From: G963678445 sp963678445
GTDB taxonomy: Bacteria > Hydrogenedentota > Hydrogenedentia > Hydrogenedentales > G963678445
Direction of reading: 5' to 3'
DNA length: 64,000 nucleotides
Assembly: GCA_963678445.1 (NCBI GenBank)
Contig: OY782877.1
Span: 1,178,001-1,242,000 of the forward strand
In this document: one piece after another, positions 1-7,370 of the stretch
How the letters are laid out: every line of letters starts with the position of its first letter
How positions within the stretch are numbered: position 1 is the first letter of the stretch
Made by a program: the position numbers and the translations under genes
Notes under the pieces: model-generated
Seen by the model: the letters and a program-made list of their open reading frames with translations, nothing else
The model's database searches: none
Told to the model about the DNA's origin: nothing

Positions 1-311
1 AAACATGTTCCTATCTGACCATAACTTTTCTTAACTGTCGAAGGACCTCCACACCCAGAACACCCATAATCCCATTTTTTGTTGCTCCATGAACAAATTG
101 ATGTAACTTCATCTGAAGGTTTACAAGTATGAATATCAGTGCATGAGCAAGTAGCCTTTCCCTTGATTTGGCTGAGGGAGTCCTGCGGGGCTTGCTGGAG
201 GGTTTGGCTTTCGAAGCGGAGGCTGGGCGCGGTGTCGGAGAGGATAATGACGCCGAGGATGAAGGTGAGGGCGATGAGGGTGGTGGTGAGGGATTTTTTT
301 GAGGTGTTCAT
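1..311 (-). CDS. Cys-rich exported peptide (partial, runs off left edge)
   Basis: Reading from ATG at 311 the frame stays open to base 1, giving at least 103 residues. The start has an AAAGGA Shine-Dalgarno sequence and overlaps the lgt stop in an ATGA junction, so translation is probably coupled to lgt. The N-terminus is MNTSKKSLTT followed by a hydrophobic stretch (about residues 8-24), i.e. a signal peptide or anchor. The mature part is rich in cysteine: a C-S-C pair near residue 55, single Cys residues, then C-S-G-C-G-G, the pattern of a disulfide-bonded secreted peptide. The architecture recalls small exported Cys-rich peptides of Bacteroidetes (NVEALA type), but I see no NVEALA motif and claim no family. 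Codons shift from GC-rich in the first half to AT-rich in the second. Function unknown. Confidence 0.6.
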   Translation of the reverse strand, partial: MNTSKKSLTTTLIALTFILGVIILSDTAPSLRFESQTLQQAPQDSLSQIKGKATCSCTDIHTCKPSDEVTSICSWSNKKWDYGCSGCGGPSTVKKSYGQIGTC

Positions 312-1182
312 GGGGTTTTCCTTTCGTGGGGTTGTGGGGGCCAGTCCGGGGTGGGTGGGGATACGGGGGCGTTCCGGACGGGCGATTCTTCGGGTTCTGA
401 AATAGCGGTACTGCGTCGGCGCAGCCACAACGCGAGTGCTGCACCGAGGAAAATCAGGGCGATGGAAATGCATTGGGACACGGTCATCCCTAAGATATCG
501 TGGGCGCTGTCGCCGCGAAACGTTTCGACGAAGCCACGCCAGCAGCCGTAGCCCACGAGGTAGCCGCAGAGCACCCCGCCGTGAAATCGGAGTCGGGGGC
601 GCAGCCAGAGCAGTATCCCGAACAGTACCAGCAGGCCCAGCGTCATGTACAGCTGCGTGGGATGTACGGCGAGCGAGTGGGTTTCGACGGGAAAGAGGAG
701 TCCTTGATCCACCTGCGCGTCCCAGGGGTGGGAGTAGCGGGGAAAGTGGACGCCCCAGGGCAGACGCGTGGGTAGTCCCCAGCAGCAACCGTTAAGAAAA
801 CAGCCGATGCGGGTGATGGCTTCGCCAAAGGCAAGACACGGCGCAAGCCGGTCGAGGAGCAGCAGGGTGGGCAGGCGAAAAATCCATGCATAGAGGAACA
901 CGACGAACAGTCCCCCGAGGAAGCCGCCGTAAAAGACGAGTCCGCTGCTGGTGAGGGAGAAAATTTGACAGACAGGTTCGCCGAACTGGATCACATGGAA
1001 AGCGCGCCTGCAATAGCGCCGAGAAAAATCCACACCCCGATATCGGGACGGATGCCGATAGGGGTGCGGCTACGCCGGTCGGAATAGAGCAGCCAGACCA
1101 TTCCCAGCACAAAACTCAGGCATAGACAAAAGCTGTAGGCATAGATGGGCACATCGAATATACGCAGAACTATAGGTCTCAT
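308..1182 (-). pseudogene. lgt: Prolipoprotein diacylglyceryl transferase, frameshifted
   Basis: Lgt moves diacylglycerol from phosphatidylglycerol to the lipobox Cys of prolipoproteins in the inner membrane. The start at 1182 (MRPIVLRIFD...) has a GGGAGG Shine-Dalgarno and matches the usual Lgt N-terminus, but that frame stops at 991 after ...LGAIAGA. The remaining protein (FHVIQFGEPV... onward) continues in another frame to 308. One missing base near 1000-1003 would restore a normal-length protein with the expected AGAR-F junction. The downstream part holds the signature RIGCFLNGCCWG, HPTQLYM and YGCWRGFVETFR, with several membrane segments. The position of the essential His in the E. coli HGG motif is Tyr here (FYGGFLGG). 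lgt is normally essential, so a sequencing error is as likely as a real lesion. No programmed slippery site is visible. Confidence 0.8.
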
Positions 1183-1406
1183 GATATCCTCCCTATAGAA
1201 AACTCTACATGAGTAGCACGGATTTGTCAATACCAATATTTTTACGCTACCCACACACACATACTACAGTGACTCCCAAAGAGCGTATGCGGCACTTTGG
1301 GGGGCAGGGGGAGAATGGTGTATACTTGAGAAAGTGTGGAAGGGGGTGGCGGCTTTCGGGCTGTGTGCTGGCGTGATTGGGTGAAGAAACAACAGTAAAA
1401 AGTTGG

Positions 1407-1754
1407 ATGCAGATGGAAATTCAGCGATCGAAGGAAGAAAACGTAACGTTGCTCGTGTTGCGGGGGCGTCTGGATGAAATGGCGACGACTTCGGTGGAGC
1501 AGGTATTTTCGGAAATACTGGAAGCGGGCGCAAAGCAGGTTTTGCTTGATTTGGAGGGGGTGGAGTATGTGAGTAGCAGCGGGTTGCGGGTGTTGCTTAT
1601 GTTGGCGAAAGCGTTGCAGAAATCGCAGGGAATGTTAAAGCTGTGCAAGCTGAGTCCGTTTGTCGCTGAGGTGTTTGAGATTAGCAACTTTATACGCCTG
1701 TTTGATGTACATGAAAATCGCGCAGAGGCGTTGGCCGCATTTGGAAAGGGATAA
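1407..1754 (+). CDS. STAS-domain anti-sigma-factor antagonist
   Basis: A single STAS domain of about 115 residues, like SpoIIAA/RsbV. Such proteins bind an anti-sigma kinase and release a sigma factor when unphosphorylated. The conserved core is visible: VLRGRLD in strand 2, and LLDLEGVEYVSSSGLRVLL, where the first Ser of SSSG is the usual phosphorylation site. I chose ATG 1407 because the STAS fold begins right there (MQMEIQ). A TTG at 1377 in the same frame would add ten residues, and neither start has a strong Shine-Dalgarno. The gene sits 19 bp before a Ser/Thr kinase gene on the same strand, so the kinase may phosphorylate it (inference from co-location). Confidence 0.85.
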   Translation: MQMEIQRSKEENVTLLVLRGRLDEMATTSVEQVFSEILEAGAKQVLLDLEGVEYVSSSGLRVLLMLAKALQKSQGMLKLCKLSPFVAEVFEISNFIRLFDVHENRAEALAAFGKG

Positions 1755-1773
1755 GATTTCCGCATAGGGTGTA

Positions 1774-3714
1774 ATGGCGCGTGTGAACAGAGATCCTTCG
1801 ACAGAAAAAACGGTGCGGCAAGAAGAGGTAGCGACGGCATTGGTAACACCGGCGGCGTCTGCGGATAACATGGACGTCGTTTGGCCGGTGGGTTCTTTTC
1901 TGGATGGACGATATCGCGTATTGGAGGTGCGGGGGGGCGCTGGCAAGAGTGGGATGGGGGTGGTGTATATTGTGGCGGATGGGGAACGCAAGTATGCGGT
2001 AAAAACGTTTCAACAGCGCTTTGCGCAGGAGTTGACGTTTATTCAGCGTTTTATCCGTGAGGCCCAGATGTGGATGCTGGTGGGTTTCCATCCGAATATT
2101 GTGCGGGCGTATGCGCTGGATATCATTGAGGCAACGCCGTATCTGTTTATGGAATATGTGGAGGGGGACGCGCAGGGGCGGTATTCCGTTGCGGATTATC
2201 TGGCGCAAGGTCCACTTTCACTCGCGCAGGGCCTGGACTTCGCTTTACAATTCTGTGCGGGCATGATCCACGCCACGTCGGCAGCGCAAGGGTTGGTGCA
2301 TCGGGATATCAAGCCGGAAAACCTGCTGGTATCGTCGGAGGGGGTGCTGAAGATTACCGATTTCGGCCTGGTGGGGTGTAAGGCCTGCCAATGTGAAATG
2401 CTGTCTCACTTTGAGGAATTGGGGGAGGTGGGGAGAACAGAGAAAAGTCTGACGCAGGTGGGCACAGTGTTTGGCACACCGGCGTATATGGCGCCGGAAC
2501 AGTTTGAGGAGGCGCGTTCGGTGACCCTGGCAGCGGATGTGTATGCGTTTGGCTGCTGTATGTATGAATGGTTTTGCGGCATGCCGCCGTTTCAGGTACG
2601 TGCACGTTCTACGCAGGAACGGATAGAAAAATTGCGACGTCAGCACCGGCAGACGCCTCCCAGACCCCTGACGGAACGTATGGCGGATTGTCCTGCGGCT
2701 TTAAGTGACGTAATTGCACGTTGTCTGGAAAAGAAACCGCAGGACCGATGGCCTGATTTTGAAACGTTACAGGCCGCGCTCCTGGGAGTGGTCGACGCGT
2801 GTGGCGTGAATGTTAAGCCATTGCTTAAAATACCCGATCCCTCACCCCGTGAAGTGGCGGAACAGATGCGTTCGTTGACTCTGCTGGAGGGGTATGCGCA
2901 GGCTATCCGATTGCGTAACTTGCGTGAACATCAGAATCAAAGTCCCTATGCCTTCCATTTGGCTTTGGCCTCCTATTTCCATTGCGAGCAAGATACGCCA
3001 GAAGAGGCGCGGCAGTTGGCAAAAGCGTTGCGGGTGCGCGATACGGAAATGGGTTATGAGGCGGTGCGACGCTGGGCGGATTTGTTACTTTTGGAGGAGA
3101 AATACGCACAGGCGGGAGAGGTGTTAGAAACTTTTTTAACACGCTGTCCGGATTGTGAAGAACGGGTCCTGGAGCCGTATGTGCGGTGGCTCGCACATCA
3201 AAAACGGTATGACGATGCGCTAGGTTGTCTGGCTACCCTCCCCATAAGTATACGAACGCAGTTTCTGCAAACGGAGGTCTTTCAAAAAAAGAAGGACTAC
3301 ACTGCGTTGATTGCTTCTCACAAAGCCATAGTCGCACAGCTCCTTGACCATCTGGCGGAACTCATCGCCGGATTAACAGAAGAAGATTCCGTGGGCTTTG
3401 CCTATCCCGATGATGCAGGTGTGTTGACAGCGGTACTGGCGTCGTTGCGTCCGGAAATAAACACCGAGATCCTGAAAAAGGTCACATCATGCATTTGGCC
3501 TGACCTGCGTGGTTATCCGGATTTTGCCCCTGATATGGCCTGGCTTTCGGAAAGTCTGGGCGCATTGGCAAGCTCACTGAAATCGGGTAAAAGCAGCATG
3601 CCGTGCCCGGAGTATGAACAGGCGGCGCAATTACTGGGATATCCGCATCGTTTTCATGAACAAAACGATCGGGATGAGTATTGGTTTTGGATGCAGGAAG
3701 AGGCTTCGTGTTAA
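1774..3714 (+). CDS. Hanks-type Ser/Thr protein kinase with C-terminal helical repeats
   Basis: A 646-residue cytoplasmic kinase. The catalytic domain covers about residues 45-340: a Gly-rich loop (GGAGKSGMG), the ATP-binding Lys at about 77 (YAVKTF), HRDIKPEN at 176-183 with the catalytic Asp, DFG at 196-198, and YMAPEQF. All essential residues are present, so it should be active. Residues 350-646 are helical, resemble TPR-like repeats, and probably bind partners. No membrane segment or PASTA domain is seen, unlike PrkC/PknB. An AGGG Shine-Dalgarno precedes ATG 1774. It is probably co-transcribed with the STAS gene just upstream. Substrates are unknown. Confidence 0.9.
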   Translation: MARVNRDPSTEKTVRQEEVATALVTPAASADNMDVVWPVGSFLDGRYRVLEVRGGAGKSGMGVVYIVADGERKYAVKTFQQRFAQELTFIQRFIREAQMWMLVGFHPNIVRAYALDIIEATPYLFMEYVEGDAQGRYSVADYLAQGPLSLAQGLDFALQFCAGMIHATSAAQGLVHRDIKPENLLVSSEGVLKITDFGLVGCKACQCEMLSHFEELGEVGRTEKSLTQVGTVFGTPAYMAPEQFEEARSVTLAADVYAFGCCMYEWFCGMPPFQVRARSTQERIEKLRRQHRQTPPRPLTERMADCPAALSDVIARCLEKKPQDRWPDFETLQAALLGVVDACGVNVKPLLKIPDPSPREVAEQMRSLTLLEGYAQAIRLRNLREHQNQSPYAFHLALASYFHCEQDTPEEARQLAKALRVRDTEMGYEAVRRWADLLLLEEKYAQAGEVLETFLTRCPDCEERVLEPYVRWLAHQKRYDDALGCLATLPISIRTQFLQTEVFQKKKDYTALIASHKAIVAQLLDHLAELIAGLTEEDSVGFAYPDDAGVLTAVLASLRPEINTEILKKVTSCIWPDLRGYPDFAPDMAWLSESLGALASSLKSGKSSMPCPEYEQAAQLLGYPHRFHEQNDRDEYWFWMQEEASC

Positions 3715-3822
3715 ACTATATAGTGGAGCGGTGAAACTTCCATAACGGGACGAGAGTCCCTTGTAATGGGATATTTTTTTGCTTTGCATGCGTTTTTTGA
3801 GATGTCTAGAAAGGATGTTGGG

Positions 3823-4770
3823 ATGAGGTATATAGTTCGGTCCGTTTTCTTTTTTCTGTTAACGCTGATAATCAGTAGCGCGGCCATAGCGGCCCCTGCA
3901 AAACCCTATGATCATATTCGGGATATCGCCTATGGCGAGGCAAAGGGGGAAACCCTGTACCTGGATATCTTTGTACCCAATGGGGAAGCCCGTTTTGACT
4001 ATTTTCAGCCAAATGATAATGGTAAAGGCCTGGGCCTGATCGATGTCATCAGTGGAGGGTGGAACTCAAGTATTGCGCGCCAGGATGAACATGAAAAGGC
4101 GGCCTTGTTCAGCATTTTATGTGCTCGCGGCTACACCATTTTTGCGATTCGCCCGGGTTCACTGCCTGATTATACCGCGCTGGAAATGATCGCAAACCTC
4201 AAACGAGGGGTCCGTTGGGTAAAGGCGCACGCGGAGGAGTATAAAGTCGATCCAAAACGAATGGGCATGCTGGGCGCTTCAGCAGGTGGCCATTTGTCGA
4301 CCCTGGCGATGACGCTGGCGGAGCCGGGCGATCCGGATTCCAACGATCCTCTGATGCGTTGGGGAACTGAAATGCAGGCCGTTGGCGTATTTTTCCCCCC
4401 AACAGATTTTATCGACTGGGATGGCAAGGGAACCTTGGCCGATGTAATGAGTCGACCGGCCTTGATCGCCTCAGGGGGTGAGGAAGCGGTGAAGGCAATG
4501 TCTGATGAGGCGTTGCATACGGCGCTGAAGGCAATCTCGCCGGTGTACACCCTGTCCGGAAAAACACCGCCGTTGTTATTGATTCATGGCGACGCCGATC
4601 CCATCGTACCGTTGGCACAATCGTATAAATTAAAGGAAGCCATGGAAAAAGAGGGGAATTCTGTAGAACTTATCGTGAAGCCGGGCGGGGGACACTTTTG
4701 GCTTACCTTGCCGGAAGAGGTCATCAAACTGGCGGACTGGTTTGACAAACAATTAGCAGACGCCAAATAA
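3823..4770 (+). CDS. Secreted alpha/beta-hydrolase (esterase/lipase-like)
   Basis: A 315-residue alpha/beta-hydrolase with an N-terminal signal peptide (MRYIVRSVFFFLLTLI..., cleavage near AIAA at 20-23), so probably periplasmic or secreted. The nucleophile elbow GASAGG puts Ser at about 153. The acid is Asp 257 or 259 in HGDADP, and the base His is at 291 in GGGHFW. The fold resembles the BD-FAE/esterase family that removes acyl groups from polysaccharides, but the substrate cannot be read from sequence. ATG 3823 is chosen because AAGGA lies seven bases upstream and the signal peptide starts there. An upstream in-frame ATG at 3766 would put a non-signal extension in front. A strong terminator follows. 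Confidence 0.85.
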   Translation: MRYIVRSVFFFLLTLIISSAAIAAPAKPYDHIRDIAYGEAKGETLYLDIFVPNGEARFDYFQPNDNGKGLGLIDVISGGWNSSIARQDEHEKAALFSILCARGYTIFAIRPGSLPDYTALEMIANLKRGVRWVKAHAEEYKVDPKRMGMLGASAGGHLSTLAMTLAEPGDPDSNDPLMRWGTEMQAVGVFFPPTDFIDWDGKGTLADVMSRPALIASGGEEAVKAMSDEALHTALKAISPVYTLSGKTPPLLLIHGDADPIVPLAQSYKLKEAMEKEGNSVELIVKPGGGHFWLTLPEEVIKLADWFDKQLADAK

Positions 4771-4800
4771 CCGACACCATCGTAGAATTCAGGTTGCACT

Positions 4801-4846
4801 AGAGGCGAAACGCGCTTTTCATAAGCACGTTTCGCCTCTTTTTTTT
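4801..4846 (+). terminator. Rho-independent terminator
   Basis: Perfect 12-bp inverted repeat (AGAGGCGAAACG / CGTTTCGCCTCT) followed by a run of eight T, 31 bp after the hydrolase stop. It ends the 1.4-4.8 kb plus-strand group. Confidence 0.95.
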
Positions 4847-4890
4847 CGAAATTGCTTTAGAGCAAACTTCTGCGCCGGGGGAACACAGAA

Positions 4891-4953
4891 CAATTTAAGG
4901 AATTAAAAACACTTCTTTCTTTTTACGGAAAAAGAAAGAAGCAAAGAAAAACG
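4891..4953. repeat. Palindromic repeat PAL, copy 1
   Basis: A 63-bp segment containing a near-perfect 30-bp palindrome (arm CTTCTTTCTTTTT) with the flank CAATTTAAGG and the tail CAAAGAAAAACG. The same block occurs inverted at 45683-45744. It lies between the terminator of the hydrolase and the 3' end of the glycosidase-like gene. The rest of 4847-5020 shows no gene. Confidence 0.75.
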
Positions 4954-5020
4954 TCTACAGGTGATTTCATGGGTATGTAGATCAGTGATTTCTAAAAATG
5001 CGCCAACCCCACCGCAAAAA

Positions 5021-7132
5021 CTAAAACAAGGGGAGAATACCGGCAAAGAGATGCGCCAACACACTTTTGGCAAAAGCTTTGTGCGATTTGGGAGGCGCTG
5101 ATGGACCAAGGTCGTAGACATGTACTTCAAGCGGCGCAAAATGATCGCGAAGCCGCTTTCCATCTGTATTTATGTCTGGTTCCTCTTCCTCAAAGAGTAC
5201 TGTCACGCAAGGCGCTATACGGCGTTTAAGAGTAAAGGTGACATCATGCGCTTCCGAATCGGCATTCACTGCCATCAAATAAAGACGGCCATTGTGGCGT
5301 TTCAGCTTGGTATGAATCCCGGCCTCTTGCGGACTGTAAGGGACTTCGCCAAGGTCCTCCGGAGAAAGAAGCATCGGCGAGAGCGTCTTAACCTCTTGCC
5401 CGATATCCTTCATCCACCCCCACATCTCTTCATACTGCGGCAACACACGCATGTTGTAGTAACACCAGTAAACAAGGCCCTTTGCGCCATGCGCGAGTGC
5501 GAGATAAGTCATGCAACGGGCTTCTTCATATGTAGGAGCACGTCCGGTACGCAGATCTTCCTCTGTAGGAATACGCCCCCGATTGTCCGCCTTGCCACTA
5601 TGCTGATACCAGGCAAAAGACTGTGGCACACACCATACAGGACGTGCGTCGTGAACCGCCTCGTTACATTTCATCATCATATCGCTGACCTTGCTCACCG
5701 GTTCCCTGGGTATCGGATAGGGATCGCCCGAAAGGATATCTGTGGTGTGCTGTAAAGAGGCCAAATCCTTTTTCTGGCATAACACGATAAAGGCGGGGTG
5801 GTTGGGATCTTCTTTACGAACGCGTTGGTAGTAATCATTCAATTCCGGAGCAAGCTCTGCCGGAATTTCGTCATTAAGGTACCAGGCCAGCATACTGGGA
5901 TGATCTTTGTAAGCCTTAACAACGGCATCTGCAATAGCCTCATTTCCTGTAATTCCCTGCCAGTCTTTCCCTTTGAAATACGTGGCCGACGGATATAGAT
6001 CGTTCAGGCAAAAAATAAGCTTGAGGTTTTTCTCCTGCAATGTGTCCATCACTACGCGCATCTCCTTTTCGGAAACGCGTGTAATGCCGTAGAAGAGCAG
6101 GGTGTTATACGGACTATCCTCAATCTCGTTGATTTGTTCAATCGTTCGGGCAACATAAAATCCCAGTGGGAAAAAGGGCTCGCCATCCAGAATGGTGTTT
6201 TGATGCTGATCGATGTACACATGCAGGGCATCACGCTCGGCTGCGGTAATTTTGGTCAACGACCACTCTTGGGAATTCAGAACTTTTTCAGACTTGCGCT
6301 CAATAAGAGATGCCGTAAGCGTAAGATTTCCGGGTTTCAACGTCGTGTGCTCAATCCGAAAACGACGAGAGTTCTTTTTCAAACGCACTTGCTTTCGAAT
6401 CACGTTCTCCCCGTCGCTCAAGCTAAGCACAACCGCAAGTTGACGTGGCTTATAGCCATGCTCACCAGCTTCGATCTGTGCCTCGATTTCAACGCATTCC
6501 GTTTGCGGAAATATGAGTTCCCGGTAGTTGGGGTACGTAATATAAAAACTGGACAGCGCTGGTTTGGGTCCGGAAACCAAGCGAAGATTGTCGACGATAA
6601 TAGTGAAGGCGCTTTGTGGACGCAGCGAATACAGGACAACTTCCTGCACATCCGTAACATCAGCGTCGCCAGCGGCATCACGGATAAGTAACTCAGCGGT
6701 GTTACACTTCCCCGGCTCCACATCGATATGTGTCGTCCAACTGTTATTCTTTTCGGTGTCACGTAATTTGATACCAAGCTTTCCGGGGGCGTCCCCCTCA
6801 ACCCAAACATCTATGAGCACAGCATGATACTGCGACCAGTCTTTAAAAGGATACCCTGCCCCATCGTTAAACGATAGGGATACACCAGGACGCGGTTCAT
6901 CTCCACGCGCCTCAATCCATTTTTGGATATCGAACGACATACCGTGGCTACCCGAAGAAAAATGGCTTGTGCTACGTCGATGTTCAAGTCCCTCCCACTT
7001 GAGCAATTCTTCGCCGTTTTCAAAATCGCAAATCATTACCGACTCCGTCGGGCGTGTTGTCGTGATGACCTGCGTATACGTACTCATCGCGACAAGCAAT
7101 AAAATCGAAAGTACCACAATCGCTTTCTTCAT
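5021..7132 (-). CDS. Secreted glycoside-hydrolase-like protein with TIM-barrel domain
   Basis: A 703-residue exported protein. Residues 1-20 form a signal peptide (MKKAIVVLSILLLVAM). Residues 30-190 look like a beta-sandwich carbohydrate-binding or complex I intermediate-type domain (FENGEE at the start, DNLRL at the end). Residues 195-295 look like an Ig-like sandwich. Residues 305-620 resemble a GH2/GH42-like barrel: DGEPFFPLGFY, then WYLNDEIPAE with a candidate acid/base Glu at about 422. The C-terminus is a small beta domain. I cannot place it in a numbered GH family, and the nucleophile is not certain. The start at 7132 has a GGGGAG Shine-Dalgarno; an in-frame start at 7225 would put 31 extra residues before the signal peptide. 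It stands alone on its strand. Confidence 0.75.
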   Translation of the reverse strand: MKKAIVVLSILLLVAMSTYTQVITTTRPTESVMICDFENGEELLKWEGLEHRRSTSHFSSGSHGMSFDIQKWIEARGDEPRPGVSLSFNDGAGYPFKDWSQYHAVLIDVWVEGDAPGKLGIKLRDTEKNNSWTTHIDVEPGKCNTAELLIRDAAGDADVTDVQEVVLYSLRPQSAFTIIVDNLRLVSGPKPALSSFYITYPNYRELIFPQTECVEIEAQIEAGEHGYKPRQLAVVLSLSDGENVIRKQVRLKKNSRRFRIEHTTLKPGNLTLTASLIERKSEKVLNSQEWSLTKITAAERDALHVYIDQHQNTILDGEPFFPLGFYVARTIEQINEIEDSPYNTLLFYGITRVSEKEMRVVMDTLQEKNLKLIFCLNDLYPSATYFKGKDWQGITGNEAIADAVVKAYKDHPSMLAWYLNDEIPAELAPELNDYYQRVRKEDPNHPAFIVLCQKKDLASLQHTTDILSGDPYPIPREPVSKVSDMMMKCNEAVHDARPVWCVPQSFAWYQHSGKADNRGRIPTEEDLRTGRAPTYEEARCMTYLALAHGAKGLVYWCYYNMRVLPQYEEMWGWMKDIGQEVKTLSPMLLSPEDLGEVPYSPQEAGIHTKLKRHNGRLYLMAVNADSEAHDVTFTLKRRIAPCVTVLFEEEEPDINTDGKRLRDHFAPLEVHVYDLGPSAPPKSHKAFAKSVLAHLFAGILPLF

Positions 7133-7257
7133 GCATTTCTCCCCAATTCTATGGTTACAGTATAAAAAGAGCATAACGCATGGCAGGATTAGCAGTAAAG
7201 TGAACATAACGCATGGCTTTCGCATTTAATCCAATATAAATTTCGTATTATAGTTCA

Positions 7258-7311
7258 AAAAACGCGCCACGCATTGCCCTTTTCAGAACAATACGTGGCG
7301 CTTTCTTTTTC
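7258..7311 (-). terminator. Terminator of chemoreceptor 1 (bidirectional shape)
   Basis: Stem GCGCCACG (7264-7271) / CGTGGCGC (7294-7301) with T-rich flanks on both strands, lying just after the chemoreceptor stop on the minus strand. It is homologous to the hairpin at 10584-10627. Confidence 0.85.
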
Positions 7312-7370
7312 ATCCAGGAATGGCAACGACCATACCTGCTGTGTGTAGCAGCAAAAAGCGGTTACTTTCC

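Noticed and set aside
991..1010. Programmed ribosomal frameshift in lgt
   Set aside because: The junction bases (GCGCGCTTTCC) have no canonical slippery heptamer or following structure, and Lgt is not known to need one.
4903..6827. Open frames opposite to the glycosidase-like gene (for example plus strand 5120-5755)
   Set aside because: They lack Shine-Dalgarno signals and lie antisense to a protein with clear domains and a signal peptide.
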